Below the pieces are notes generated by a model. It saw only the letters and a program-made list of their open reading frames with translations, was not told the origin of the DNA and made no database searches. Source: Hoeflea ulvae (GTDB lineage: Bacteria > Pseudomonadota > Alphaproteobacteria > Rhizobiales > Rhizobiaceae). Taken from it: DNA of 64,000 nucleotides. Position numbers and translations under genes: made by a program. Of this stretch, positions 55,224-64,000 are shown in pieces (position 1 is the stretch's first letter; each line of letters starts with the position of its first letter). The stretch is from positions 3,727,501 to 3,791,500 of the forward strand of contig NZ_JAOVZQ010000001.1 in the NCBI RefSeq assembly GCF_026619435.1. Direction: 5' to 3'.

Positions 55224-55658
55224 TCAGGCCTGCGGCGGATCGAAGGTCTTGGCAAACCAGATCCGCTGCTTAGCCCCCTCGACTGCCGGCAGCCGGCCGC
55301 ATTCACTATAGCCCAATCCCTTGTAAAATCGCGGGGCCTGGAATTCGAAGGTGTCGAGATAGACCCCGGCCAGATTTTTCTGCCGGGCAAAGTCCTCGGC
55401 CCCGGCCAGCAGCGCGCGACCAGTGCCGCTGCCGCGCTGGCCCTCGGCAATGCCGAGCAGCTTGATGAACAGCCAGCCCTGAACCGTATGCGCCGTCAGG
55501 CCGCCAGCCAGTTCCCCATCGACGCCACAGGCCTTGAGCTGCAGCTGCTCGGGCTCGAACGGCAGTCCCAGCTTGGCCGCGGTCCCGTCGATAATGGCTT
55601 CGATCGTGTCTGCGAACTCGCCACTTGTGTCGGTGATCACGCTTATGTCGACAGTCAT
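55224..55658 (-). CDS. GNAT-family N-acetyltransferase
   Basis: 144 residues with the GNAT fold. The acetyl-CoA loop lies around EGQRGSGTGRALLAGAEDFA, and the C-terminal APRFYKGLGYSECGRLP is typical. Substrate unknown. ATG 55658 has AAGGA upstream and lies two bases after the cobN stop, so it is part of the cob operon by position. No link of such enzymes to corrinoid synthesis is established; it may be a passenger. Confidence 0.85.
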   Translation of the reverse strand: MTVDISVITDTSGEFADTIEAIIDGTAAKLGLPFEPEQLQLKACGVDGELAGGLTAHTVQGWLFIKLLGIAEGQRGSGTGRALLAGAEDFARQKNLAGVYLDTFEFQAPRFYKGLGYSECGRLPAVEGAKQRIWFAKTFDPPQA

Positions 55659-55660
55659 GC

Positions 55661-58600
55661 TCAGTCCTTGTGTCCGTGGGCAAGATCGGCAAGCGCAAAC
55701 TTGGCCGAATTGCTCTTCGGCGTCCACAGCCCGCGCTCGATTGCTTCCTCGAATTTTTCGGCCATTTCTCTCAGCGCATCCGGGTTTTTCTCACGCAGAA
55801 AAGCGAGCGTGTCCTCGTCCATCAGATAGGCCTGGTAGACCGCGTCGAAATGCGCGTCGCGCACCGCCCCGGTGGTCGCCGCAAAGGCAAACAGATAATC
55901 GACCGTCGCCGCCATCTCGAAGGCGCCCTTGTAGCCATGACGCTTGACGCCCGCGATCCATTTCGGATTGACCGCCCGACCGCGCACCACCCGGGCGATC
56001 TCTTCCTCCAGCGAACGGATCACCGGGCGCTCGGGCCGGGAATGGTCATTGTGATAGATCGCAGGACGGGTGCCGCGCGCCGCTTCCACTGCCGCCGTCA
56101 TGCCGCCTTCGAACTGGTAGTAATCATCGGAATCCAAGAGATCATGCTCGCGGTTGTCCTGGTTCTGCACCACCGCCTCCACGGTTGAGAGCCGCTGCTC
56201 GAACAGCTCATGCGCTGCCTGCCCCTCTTCGCCCGCGCCATAGGCATAGCCACCCCAGACGACGAAGGCCTCGGCCAGCTCGCCACGATCAGTCCAGCCG
56301 CCCTCATCCATCAGCGCCTGCAGCCCGGCGCCATAGGCCCCCGGCTTGGAGCCGAACACCCGGAACGAGGACTGCCGTGCAGCGGCCTCGGGCGAAGCCC
56401 CGCTGGCAATCAACCCGGCGGCTTCGCTTCGCGCCCGTGCCGCCAGCGGATTGTCAGCCTCGTCCTCGTCCAGCGCCGCAACAGCACGGGTTGCCCGGTC
56501 AAACAACGCGATCTGGTCGGGAAAGGCATCACGGAAAAAGCCGGAAATCCGCAAGGTGACGTCAACCCGCGGCCGGTTCATCATCGCCAGTGGAATGATC
56601 TCGTAGCCGGTGACCCGCCGCGAGGCCGGATCCCAGACCGGCTTGGCGCCGATCAGCGCCAGCGCCTGGGCAATGTCATCACCGCCGGTGCGCATGTTGG
56701 ATGTGCCCCAGGCGGTCAGCGCCATCGAGGTCGGCCATTCGCCGTGATCCTGAACATGCCGGGTGACCAGCAATTCCGCCGATTTCTGCCCCAGCTCCCA
56801 GGCCGCCGGCGTCGGCACCGCACGGCTGTCCACCGAATAGAAATTCCGCCCCGTCGGCAAAACGTCCGGCCGCCCCCGCGTCGGCGCACCCGAAGGCCCC
56901 GGCGCGACGAACCGCCCATCGAGCGCCGTCAGAAGCCCGTTGATTTCAGCATCGCCGCAAGCCTCGACCGATGGCTTGATCAGGGTTTCGATGTTCTCCA
57001 TCACCGCCCGCGTCGCGGGCCAGTCATCCGGCAAGGCCAGGCGTTCCGACACCAGCTCAATCGCCAGCAATTCGATCCGCTCGACCGTATCGCCATTCGT
57101 GCGCCAGAGATCGTCGGAAACTGATTGCAAAATTGAAGGCTTGGGACCGGACCATGGTTCGCCCATGGCGCAATCGAGGGGGTCGAACAAAGGCCCCTCC
57201 CCAACCCCTCCCCACAAGGGGGAGGGGCTAGACGGCCGCGCCTTCACAGAAGAAAATCCGGATTTTCCGTTGTCGATAGTTGTTTCAGAATGCGCGTCAC
57301 CCGCTGAGCCGAGCCCCTCCCCCTTGTGGGGAGGGGTTGGGGAGGGGTTTTGACCCGACAGTCCAGCATCCCGCGCAATCGCCCGCTGCAGACTGTCTTC
57401 GCCCGGCGCCTCGCCGCGCTTGATCCGCGCCAGCGCCACGGTGAGATCGATGAGCAGCCCGCCCTCGGGCGAGAGCCCGAAGATGTGCAGCCCGTCGCGG
57501 ATCTGCATTTCCTTGAGATCACACAGCCAGGCGTCGAGCTTTTCCAGCGCCAGATCATCATCATCACCAGGCACAATCCCGGCATCGGCGTCGAGCCCGA
57601 TATCGCGCACCAGATCAAGGATCTGGGCTTTGAGCAATTTCAGCCGTCGCGGATCATGGCCCGACGCCTCGTAAAATTCATCGACCAGCGCTTCGAGATC
57701 CCTGAGCGGTCCGTAGCTTTCAGCCCGGGTCAGCGGTGGCGTCAGATGGTCGATGATGACGGCCGAGGTGCGCCGTTTGGCCTGCGTCCCCTCGCCCGGA
57801 TCATTGACGATGAAGGGATAGATATGCGGCATGGCCCCAAGCACAGCTTCGGGATAGCAGGCCCGCGACAAGGCCAATGCCTTGCCCGGCAGCCATTCGA
57901 GATTGCCGTGCTTGCCCATGTGGATGACCGCATGGACATCGAAACTCTGGCGCAGCCAGGCATAGAAGGCGAAATAGCCATGCGGCGGCACCAGATCCGG
58001 CGCATGATAGCTGGCCTTGGGATCGATATTGTAGCCGCGCGCCGGCTGGATGCCGACGGCGACATTGCCGAATGTCAGCAGCGCCAGATGGAATGCGCCG
58101 TCGCGGTAGAACGGATCGGTCTCGGGCGCGCCCCAGCGCTCGGTGACTGCGGCTTGGATAGTTGGATCGAGTGCTTCGAAAAACGTCCTGTAGGCATCAA
58201 GCGACAACGGCACCCCGCCTCTGCGATCGTCGCGAATGGCATTGGTCGGCCCGGCCTTCAGCGCCGTGACCAGCGCGTCGCCGTCAGCCGGAAGCTCGCC
58301 GGTCTGGTACCCGGCCTTGGCCATCGCCCGCAGCACTTCGACGGTGCCGGCCGGCGTGTCCAGCCCGACCCCATTGGCTATACGGCCATCGCCGTTGGGA
58401 TAATTGGCCAGCACGATCGCCACCCGGCGATCCGCGGCTTGTGCGCGCCGCAACCGCGCCCAGCGCGATGCCAGCTCAGCGACAAACTGCACCCGGTCCG
58501 GCTCCGGCGCATGGGTGACGATATTGGCCTGCACCGTCTCGTCAAAGCGCGCCGCCGACTTGAACGACACAGCACGGCTCAGCACCCGGCCATCGACTTC

Positions 58601-59557
58601 AGGCAGCGCCACATGCATGGCCAGATCGCGCGAGGTCAGGCCCTGTTGCGACGCGGCCCAGGCCTCGCGGCCGCCACCGGCAAACACTACCTGCAACACC
58701 GGTGCGCCAGTCGATTCCAGCACCGTGCCCTTGGTCTGCCCGCCCGGCGAGGACACCGCGAATCCGGTGGCATTGATCACAACGTCAGGCGCCGCATCGG
58801 CGAAAATCGCTTCCACGGTGCCGACCGAGACCGGGTCCTTGAGGCTGGAGACAAACACCGGCAGCGCGTTGACGCCCTCGGCCTTCAGCCCGTCGCACAA
58901 GGCAGCCACCGGCGCAGTCTGTCCGCTCTGAACCAGCGCCCGGTAAAAACAGATCGCTGCCACCGGCGCGCCCGGGATCCAGTCCTTGCTCAGATCGTCT
59001 AGCGCGGGATTGCTCACGGTTGGATGCCACAGCCCGGCCTTGAGCAGCGGAGCCGCCGGTGCAGGTTGCTCGCCGCCGTCCAGCAGCGCTTCGGCAAATT
59101 CGATCAGCCCGCGGGCATTTTCGGCACCACCCTCGATCAGATAGGCCCAGAGCTGGTCGCGCGCCGCCGGATCCAGCGTCGACAGCGGCTCCAGCCCAGG
59201 ATCGGGCCGGTCATCGCCCGGCAATGCCGCAATCTTGAAGTTATTTGCGACCGAGGCCGCATGCAGGCTTTCGAGCGCATAGGCGAAATAGCTGGCACCG
59301 CCCAGCGCACGGACGACCACCAGCCTGGCCTTCGGCGCCATCTTCGCGACAAAGGTGTCGACCGACATCGGATGCTTGAGATCGCTGAGGCTCGCCAGCC
59401 GCCAGGTCAGATTGCCTGTCGTCTGCCGCGCCGCTGCGATGCTGGCAAGTTCGGTATCGGCAGCACTCAGGAACAGGATGTCGCCCGGGCTCTGCCCGAG
59501 GTCGACGGCCTCGTCGCCATCGCTCAGGCTTCCCTTCTGTGCGACCAGCAGATGCAT
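55661..59557 (-). CDS. cobN: Cobaltochelatase subunit CobN, with an in-frame palindromic repeat insertion
   Basis: The 1298-residue large subunit of the ATP-dependent chelatase that inserts Co2+ into hydrogenobyrinic acid a,c-diamide, together with CobS and CobT (not in the window). H-subunit features are abundant, e.g. HAVIHMGKHGNLEWLPGKAL, RNFYSVDSRAVPTPAAWELG and WGTSNMRTGGDDIAQALALI. Residues about 738-788 (NPSPTPPHKGEGLGSAGDAH through PSPLWGGVGEGP) are the translated repeat at 57194-57347, lying between DAGLSGQ and FDPLDCAMGEPW, which are adjacent or nearly so in ordinary CobN. The frame is open on both sides. ATG 59557 shares one base with the cobW stop. Confidence 0.95.
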   Translation of the reverse strand: MHLLVAQKGSLSDGDEAVDLGQSPGDILFLSAADTELASIAAARQTTGNLTWRLASLSDLKHPMSVDTFVAKMAPKARLVVVRALGGASYFAYALESLHAASVANNFKIAALPGDDRPDPGLEPLSTLDPAARDQLWAYLIEGGAENARGLIEFAEALLDGGEQPAPAAPLLKAGLWHPTVSNPALDDLSKDWIPGAPVAAICFYRALVQSGQTAPVAALCDGLKAEGVNALPVFVSSLKDPVSVGTVEAIFADAAPDVVINATGFAVSSPGGQTKGTVLESTGAPVLQVVFAGGGREAWAASQQGLTSRDLAMHVALPEVDGRVLSRAVSFKSAARFDETVQANIVTHAPEPDRVQFVAELASRWARLRRAQAADRRVAIVLANYPNGDGRIANGVGLDTPAGTVEVLRAMAKAGYQTGELPADGDALVTALKAGPTNAIRDDRRGGVPLSLDAYRTFFEALDPTIQAAVTERWGAPETDPFYRDGAFHLALLTFGNVAVGIQPARGYNIDPKASYHAPDLVPPHGYFAFYAWLRQSFDVHAVIHMGKHGNLEWLPGKALALSRACYPEAVLGAMPHIYPFIVNDPGEGTQAKRRTSAVIIDHLTPPLTRAESYGPLRDLEALVDEFYEASGHDPRRLKLLKAQILDLVRDIGLDADAGIVPGDDDDLALEKLDAWLCDLKEMQIRDGLHIFGLSPEGGLLIDLTVALARIKRGEAPGEDSLQRAIARDAGLSGQNPSPTPPHKGEGLGSAGDAHSETTIDNGKSGFSSVKARPSSPSPLWGGVGEGPLFDPLDCAMGEPWSGPKPSILQSVSDDLWRTNGDTVERIELLAIELVSERLALPDDWPATRAVMENIETLIKPSVEACGDAEINGLLTALDGRFVAPGPSGAPTRGRPDVLPTGRNFYSVDSRAVPTPAAWELGQKSAELLVTRHVQDHGEWPTSMALTAWGTSNMRTGGDDIAQALALIGAKPVWDPASRRVTGYEIIPLAMMNRPRVDVTLRISGFFRDAFPDQIALFDRATRAVAALDEDEADNPLAARARSEAAGLIASGASPEAAARQSSFRVFGSKPGAYGAGLQALMDEGGWTDRGELAEAFVVWGGYAYGAGEEGQAAHELFEQRLSTVEAVVQNQDNREHDLLDSDDYYQFEGGMTAAVEAARGTRPAIYHNDHSRPERPVIRSLEEEIARVVRGRAVNPKWIAGVKRHGYKGAFEMAATVDYLFAFAATTGAVRDAHFDAVYQAYLMDEDTLAFLREKNPDALREMAEKFEEAIERGLWTPKSNSAKFALADLAHGHKD
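57194..57347. repeat. 154-bp palindromic element inside cobN
   Basis: The ends 57194-57229 and 57312-57347 are perfect 36-bp inverted copies, nearly the same as those of the element at 46907-47062. The core contains the perfect 16-bp palindrome GAAAATCCGGATTTTC (57252-57267). Read on the minus strand it is open in the cobN frame and encodes about 51 Pro/Ser/Gly-rich residues. No target duplication is obvious. Confidence 0.9.
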
Positions 59558-60615
59558 TATCCGGTCAGCCCGGCGAGACCTGCGCGGATGGCTGTCTCGT
59601 CAAGGTCGTGCAGGCCGATCACCACCAGCCGGGTTTCGCGCGTTTCGCCGCCCGCCCATGGCCGGTCGAAATGGGTGTCGATGCGGCTGCCCACCGCCTG
59701 AACCACCATCCGCATCGGCTTGCCGGGCATATCGGCAAAGCCCTTGAGCCGCAGGATGTCGTGGGTGGTGATCAGGTTCTTGAGCCCTTCGTTGAACGCA
59801 GCCGCGTCGCTGACAGGGCCGAGCGAGACAACAAAGCTTTCGAACTCGTCGTGATCATGGTCATGCTCATGGCCATCAGCGTGGTGGATGTCGTGATGCG
59901 ACTTGCGGTTGGCGATGTCGTCTTCAGTGCCGATCCCCAGCCCCAGCAGCACTTCTGGCGCCACTTCGCCCTGCCGCGCCTCGACAAAGATCGGCTTGCG
60001 CGTCAGGTGGCCGGCTATTCCGGCGCGCACGCCTTCGAGTTCGGCGGCGCTGATCAGATCGGCCTTGTTGAGGATGATCAGATCGGCGGCCGTGAGCTGG
60101 TCCTCGAACAGCTCCTCGAGCGGGCTTTCGTGATCGAGCCCCTCGTCAGCCAGACGCTGCGCGTCCAGCTTGTCGTGATCATGGGCGAAGCGGCCGGCGG
60201 CAACGGCGGCGCTGTCGACCACGGTGACCACACCATCAACGGTAACTTGCGTCTTGATGCCGGGCCAGTTGAAGGCGGCGACCAGCGGCTGCGGCAGCGC
60301 CAGGCCGGAGGTCTCGATAACGATGTGATCCGGCCGGTCCTTGCGCGCCAGCAGCTTTTCCATGGTCGGGATGAAATCATCCGCAACCGTGCAGCAGATG
60401 CAGCCATTGGTCAGCTCGACAATATCGTCGGCGCTGCAGACTTCCTCGCCGCAGCCCTTGAGCACGTCGCCATCGACACCGAGATCGCCGAACTCGTTGA
60501 TGATCAGCGCAATCCGCTTGCCCTTGGCATTGGTCAGCATGTGGCGGATCAGCGTGGTCTTGCCCGCACCTAGAAAGCCGGTGATCACGGTGGCGGGAAT
60601 TTTCGAACCAATCAT
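59557..60615 (-). CDS. cobW: CobW GTPase, metallochaperone-like
   Basis: 352 residues of the COG0523 G3E GTPase family. The P-loop is TGFLGAGKTTLIRHML, the metal-site motif is NGCICCTVADDF (C-x-C-C), and a histidine-rich run (SHHDIHHADGHEHDHDHDE, about residues 220-240) lies before the C-terminal CobW domain. It is thought to deliver cobalt to the CobNST chelatase, and it directly precedes cobN. The start lies five bases after the cobU stop. Confidence 0.94.
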   Translation of the reverse strand: MIGSKIPATVITGFLGAGKTTLIRHMLTNAKGKRIALIINEFGDLGVDGDVLKGCGEEVCSADDIVELTNGCICCTVADDFIPTMEKLLARKDRPDHIVIETSGLALPQPLVAAFNWPGIKTQVTVDGVVTVVDSAAVAAGRFAHDHDKLDAQRLADEGLDHESPLEELFEDQLTAADLIILNKADLISAAELEGVRAGIAGHLTRKPIFVEARQGEVAPEVLLGLGIGTEDDIANRKSHHDIHHADGHEHDHDHDEFESFVVSLGPVSDAAAFNEGLKNLITTHDILRLKGFADMPGKPMRMVVQAVGSRIDTHFDRPWAGGETRETRLVVIGLHDLDETAIRAGLAGLTG

Positions 60616-60619
60616 GGCG

Positions 60620-61144
60620 TCAGCCCTTCATTTTGAGTGGCAGGCCGGCGGCGACGAAATGAACTTCGTCGGCCAGACCCGCAATTAACTGGTGGAGACG
60701 GCCGGCATGATCACGGAATGCCCGCGCCATGGCGTTGTCGGGCACAATGCCCAAGCCCACTTCATTGGAGACAAGAACCACGGGGCCCTTGAGCGTCGGA
60801 ATGGTTGCGGCAAGCCCGTCAAAGGCTGTGCCGATATCGTGTTCGCCGAGCATCAGATTGGTGACCCACAGCGTCAGGCAGTCGACCAGCACAGGGCGAT
60901 CGGCACGGGCCTGGGTCTGCAGGGCCTGCGCCAGCTCAACCGGGGCTTCGATGGTTTCCCACCCCTCGCCCCGCCTTTGCTGATGCGAGGCGATCCGCTC
61001 GCGCATCTCGTCGTCCCAGGCCTGGCCCGTCGCCAGATAAAGCCGCCTGGCCGAAGCGCGTTCGACCAACCCTTCGGCAAAAGCCGATTTGCCCGATCTG
61101 GCACCGCCCAGCACCAGTGTCACCGGTGGCAGGCGATCGCTCAC
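60620..61144 (-). CDS. cobU: Bifunctional adenosylcobinamide kinase/guanylyltransferase (CobU/CobP)
   Basis: 174 residues. The kinase P-loop [18 protein letters not shown] opens the protein, [19 protein letters not shown] and [14 protein letters not shown] follow, and the C-terminal [19 protein letters not shown] is typical. It phosphorylates adenosylcobinamide and adds GMP. GTG 61144 is the start, in a GTGA overlap with the cbtA stop. The frame extends far upstream inside cbtA in a meaningless arginine-rich run. Confidence 0.93.
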   Translation of the reverse strand: MSDRLPPVTLVLGGARSGKSAFAEGLVERASARRLYLATGQAWDDEMRERIASHQQRRGEGWETIEAPVELAQALQTQARADRPVLVDCLTLWVTNLMLGEHDIGTAFDGLAATIPTLKGPVVLVSNEVGLGIVPDNAMARAFRDHAGRLHQLIAGLADEVHFVAAGLPLKMKG

Positions 61145-61878
61145 GCCGTTTGTTCCTCTGGAACCCGCGACAGGAACGAGCCCAGCAGGCCACCGAGCAG
61201 CAGCCAGAAGAACAGCGTTGTCGCCAATGACGCCGCCGCATAGGCCGAGGCGATATAGGCAGGCACTTCGCTTGAGAGGTCTTCCGGGACCGGCGAGCCC
61301 CAGATATGCGGCGCGACAATGAGGACGACGCCCAAAGCCTTGACCAGCCATTCCGGCCGCATCGCGATGCACCAGACACCGATCGCCGAAGCGACGACGT
61401 CGATCACCCACCAGCCTTGCCGGTCGCCAAGATCGGCATAGGGAAAGCCGGGCACCGCGGGCGGCAGGCTCATCGACGGGGCGAGCTGGACGCAGAACCA
61501 CGCTGCCGCGCCGAGCAGCAAACCGCGCGTCACACCATCACGGCCCTCCGGGAAACCAATCCCGGTAAGCAGTGCCACGGCGGCAAGCATCAAGGCAAAG
61601 CCGGCGCCGGCCACCAGATTGGCCAGAACCGTATCCCAGAACCGGCCGAAACCGAGCATCGAGTCTTCGGCGCCATGGTCATGGCCATGGCCAGTGGCCT
61701 CCGCAGCAGGCGCTGCGACGGCATTTTCAGTTTCCCCGTGACTGTGGGGAACCTCGCCATGCTCATAGGCTTCAGCCTGCATGATGAGCGGAATGGTCTT
61801 GAGGTATTGAGCGGGCGTCATCGCCATACCGGCAATGAGCCCGGCGGCCAGGGCCGCCAGGAGCAATCTGACAATCAT
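61141..61878 (-). CDS. Cobalt transporter subunit CbtA
   Basis: A 245-residue membrane protein with about five membrane segments and a histidine-rich loop ([23 protein letters not shown]) between the first two. The opening [20 protein letters not shown] is typical of CbtA, a predicted cobalt transporter usually found with CbtB under B12 riboswitches, as here. Transport of Co2+ is predicted from genomic context, not proven for this protein. It starts 12 bases after the cbtB stop. Confidence 0.9.
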   Translation of the reverse strand: MIVRLLLAALAAGLIAGMAMTPAQYLKTIPLIMQAEAYEHGEVPHSHGETENAVAAPAAEATGHGHDHGAEDSMLGFGRFWDTVLANLVAGAGFALMLAAVALLTGIGFPEGRDGVTRGLLLGAAAWFCVQLAPSMSLPPAVPGFPYADLGDRQGWWVIDVVASAIGVWCIAMRPEWLVKALGVVLIVAPHIWGSPVPEDLSSEVPAYIASAYAAASLATTLFFWLLLGGLLGSFLSRVPEEQTA

Positions 61879-61890
61879 GACATCAATCCC

Positions 61891-62070
61891 TTAGTGGCAG
61901 GGAAAGCCGTAGGAATGACGGGTGTCGTGCGCTGCATCGTGCAGCGTCTGGGAATTGGCAAGGCCAACTCCGAACACCAGAATGGAACCGATGACCAGGG
62001 CCATCAGGCCGGCAACGGTGCGTGCGCCGATACGATCGGTCAGGGAAAGCGATTGGGTATGGGTAGACAT
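61891..62070 (-). CDS. Cobalt transporter subunit CbtB
   Basis: 59 residues: a short polar start, one membrane helix (TVAGLMALVIGSILVFGVGL) and the hallmark histidine-rich end (HDAAHDTRHSYGFPCH). This pattern defines CbtB, the small partner of CbtA. ATG 62070 has GGAGG (CGGAGGTTGTC) directly upstream. It is the first gene after the cobalamin riboswitch and so the first controlled gene of the operon. Confidence 0.92.
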   Translation of the reverse strand: MSTHTQSLSLTDRIGARTVAGLMALVIGSILVFGVGLANSQTLHDAAHDTRHSYGFPCH

Positions 62071-62129
62071 GACAACCTCCGTGAGTGACTCCGGAAGAAC
62101 ATTCCTCCGAAGGTCCGGCTCTCAACCGG

Positions 62130-62482
62130 TGCGAATGGCAGGTCTCCTGGCTCGCGGGTCACGTCGACGTTGCCGTCGATCATCAGCAAATGCCGGCCTT
62201 CCCAACGTGAATGCGGTCATGAAAACGGGACGATTCGTAGACAAAGAGGCGTCCGCGCCGATTGATCATGCCGCCACGTCAGTGGCTTGTCCGGTCCGGA
62301 GCTTCAAGATGACGGAAAAACACCATTGTATTTCCACCACTCTGGCCTGCCGGGCCCGGTGACATTCGCCTAACCGCTCTACAGTCGCGGGGTCGGCTGC
62401 GATAAAGATGCCCTGATTGGGTCCATCTCGTCGCATTCCCTTTTGATCCGGAAAACCAACTTGGGTTTCTGGAACCATTCGA
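62130..62482 (-). ncRNA. Cobalamin riboswitch leader
   Basis: Read on the minus strand, conserved cobalamin-riboswitch parts occur in order: GGTTCC at the 5' edge (62476-62471), AAAAGGGAATGCG, the core CCCCGCGACTGTAGAGCGG (about 62394-62376), a GCCACTG box (around 62285) and the B12 box AGCCAGGAGACCTGCC (62152-62137). The leader is rather long because of an extended stem between core and B12 box. It ends about 60 bases before the cbtB start, next to two GGAGG stretches. It should switch off the cbtB-to-cobO operon when adenosylcobalamin is plentiful. Confidence 0.93.
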
Positions 62483-62541
62483 ACCTCAAGTGATAGGACC
62501 GGCGTGCCGGACTGTCAATCACCGCAGCGCCACCGCACAGC

Positions 62542-64000
62542 CTATCCGCGACGAATCCGGGCAGCCATCTCCATCATCCGCGCGAACCCGACCAGGCGGT
62601 CAAGCTCCGCAGCGATCTCGTCCAGCGCCGCATCGACATCGGCACGGTAATTGGTCTTGCCGCCGTGGATCTCGAACTCCGCCAGCAGGCTTGCGCGGTA
62701 GGCGTCCGAATCGAACAGCCCGTGCAGATAGGTGCCCGACACCTTGCCGTCGGGCGAGACAGCGCCGTCGGGACGGCCATCGAGCAGCGTCATCGGCCGG
62801 GCGCAGTCCGGCCCCTGACTGACACCGAGATGGATCTCGTAGCCCGAGAGCGCGATGTCGCTTTCCGCCGAGCGCGCTTGGATGTTGCGGACGGTTTTCT
62901 CCGGCGCCATTTCGGTGTCGATGTCGAGCAGGCCCAGACCTTCGGCAAGCGTTTCGCCGCCTTCCAGCGCCTGCGGGTCGCGCACGCTCCGCCCCAGCAT
63001 CTGGTAGCCGCCGCAAATGCCGATGATGCGCCCACCCCGGCGGCGGTGCGCCTGCAGGTCGTCGTCCCAGCCCTGGCGGCGGAAATCACCGAGGTCCGCA
63101 ATGGTCGATTTCGATCCCGGCACGATCACCAGGCCGGCATCAACCGGCAGCCGCTCGCCGGGGCGCACGAACACCAGCTCCACCTCCGGCTCGGCCCTGA
63201 GCGGATCGAAATCATCGAAATTGGCGATCCGCGACAACACCGGCACCGCGATCTTGAGCGCCCTCGCCTCACCCCGCGTCAACCGTTCCAGCGCCACCGA
63301 ATCCTCCGCCGGCAGACGCGCCGCGGATTTGAGCCACGGAATCACCCCCAGGCACGGCCAGCCGGTGAAGCGCTCGATTGCCGAGATTCCGTCATCGAAC
63401 AGGCTGACATCGCCGCGAAACTTGTTGATCAGATAGCCGGCGATTATCGCCCGGTCTTCATCCGGCAGGATCGTGTGAGTGCCGACCACCGAGGCGATCA
63501 CTCCGCCCCGGTCGATGTCGCCCACCAGCACCACCGGCACACCCGCCGCTGTCGCAAAGCCCATATTGGCGATGTCGCCGGGTCTCAGATTGATCTCCGC
63601 CGGCGAACCGGCGCCTTCGACCAGCACCAGGTCGGCGCCATCTGTGACACGGGCAAAACTGTCCATCACCGCCGCCATCAGCTGCGGCTTGAGCTTCTGG
63701 TAGTCGCGGCCCCGCGCATGGCCGAACACCTTGCCCTGCACCACCACCTGCGACCCGGTTTCCGACTGCGGCTTGAGCAGCACCGGGTTCATGTGCACGC
63801 TGGCCGGCACCCGGCAGGCCAGCGCCTGCAGCCATTGCGCCCGGCCGATTTCCCCGCCGTCATCGGCGACGGCGGCATTGTTGGACATGTTTTGCGGCTT
63901 GAACGGCCGCACTGTCAGCCCGTGATTGGCCGCCAGCCGGCAGAAGCCCGCAACCAGCACGGTCTTGCCGACATCCGACCCTGTTCCCTGAAACATCAAT
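62542..64000 (-). CDS. cobQ: Cobyric acid synthase (CobQ), 5' end outside the window
   Basis: About 486 visible residues. It amidates the b, d, e and g side chains of adenosylcobyrinic acid a,c-diamide. The N-terminal P-loop domain ([18 protein letters not shown]) and QNMSNNAAV are present, as is the C-terminal glutamine amidotransferase with the Cys in [14 protein letters not shown] and the His in YLHGLFDSD. An in-frame ATG lies at 63996, but the usual family start is a few codons further upstream, so the true start is probably beyond 64000. It ends 60 bases upstream of the riboswitch and belongs to a separate transcript. Confidence 0.94.
   Translation of the reverse strand, partial: LMFQGTGSDVGKTVLVAGFCRLAANHGLTVRPFKPQNMSNNAAVADDGGEIGRAQWLQALACRVPASVHMNPVLLKPQSETGSQVVVQGKVFGHARGRDYQKLKPQLMAAVMDSFARVTDGADLVLVEGAGSPAEINLRPGDIANMGFATAAGVPVVLVGDIDRGGVIASVVGTHTILPDEDRAIIAGYLINKFRGDVSLFDDGISAIERFTGWPCLGVIPWLKSAARLPAEDSVALERLTRGEARALKIAVPVLSRIANFDDFDPLRAEPEVELVFVRPGERLPVDAGLVIVPGSKSTIADLGDFRRQGWDDDLQAHRRRGGRIIGICGGYQMLGRSVRDPQALEGGETLAEGLGLLDIDTEMAPEKTVRNIQARSAESDIALSGYEIHLGVSQGPDCARPMTLLDGRPDGAVSPDGKVSGTYLHGLFDSDAYRASLLAEFEIHGGKTNYRADVDAALDEIAAELDRLVGFARMMEMAARIRRG

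Overview
The window is GC-rich, densely packed DNA from an alphaproteobacterium, almost certainly a member of the Hyphomicrobiales (Rhizobiales). The strongest marker is the acpXL-fabZ-fabF2-fabF1-adh-lpxXL block (30.5-35.9 kb), which makes and attaches the very-long-chain hydroxy fatty acid of rhizobial lipid A. FnrN with hemN, a PcaQ-controlled pca operon, and short palindromic intergenic repeats point the same way. No rRNA, tRNA, CRISPR array, IS transposase or phage gene was seen. The genus cannot be fixed from the sequence.

Layout: 0-1.7 kb, the start of a glpR gene that runs off the window and an SbtA/SbtB-like bicarbonate transporter with its PII-like partner. 1.8-9.6 kb, pcaQ and the divergent pcaC-H-G-I-J-F-B-pobA operon, which takes 4-hydroxybenzoate and protocatechuate to succinyl-CoA and acetyl-CoA; no pcaD is visible. 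9.7-17.9 kb, an L,D-transpeptidase, then glpD-glpK-hydrolase-VOC on the minus strand, an AEC transporter, and a 1.2 kb gene-free stretch with two palindromic repeats. 17.9-28.8 kb, housekeeping and unknown genes: aminotransferase, Sel1-like protein, DUF2147 protein, GST, AMP nucleosidase, MFS protein, ETF-QO, PAS protein. 28.1-30.3 kb, fnrN and hemN around an FNR box. 30.5-36.4 kb, the lipid A long-chain block and a small L,D-transpeptidase.

From 36.5 kb to the right edge most genes belong to cobalamin synthesis. They form three groups: cobD-cobC-cobB-cobA with divergent cbiD-cobK (36.5-42.6 kb); cbiX-cobHL-cobI-cbiG/cobJ-cobM (43.5-50.2 kb); and a cobalamin-riboswitch-led operon cbtB-cbtA-cobU-cobW-cobN-GNAT-cobO, followed by cobQ at the edge (54.5-64 kb). 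Late cobalt insertion (CobN) and HBA-type chemistry are typical of the aerobic route. CbiD, a CbiG domain and CbiX are usually linked to the anaerobic route, and CobG, CobF, CobS and CobT are absent from the window. Between the groups lie two TerB-like genes, a TSUP permease and an ArsR-AHSA1-GyrI module.

Most unusual features: (1) a 154-bp palindromic repeat with perfect 36-bp inverted ends sits in frame inside cobN and adds about 51 residues; a sister copy lies between cobI and cobHL. (2) Four genes (hydrolase, cobA, cobH/cobL, TerB-2) each look one base out of frame at a short G or C run, and each is restored to canonical structure by one indel there. This may be sequencing error or real mutation, and it decides whether the cobH-cobL fusion is real. 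(3) FabF2XL lacks the ketosynthase catalytic cysteine.
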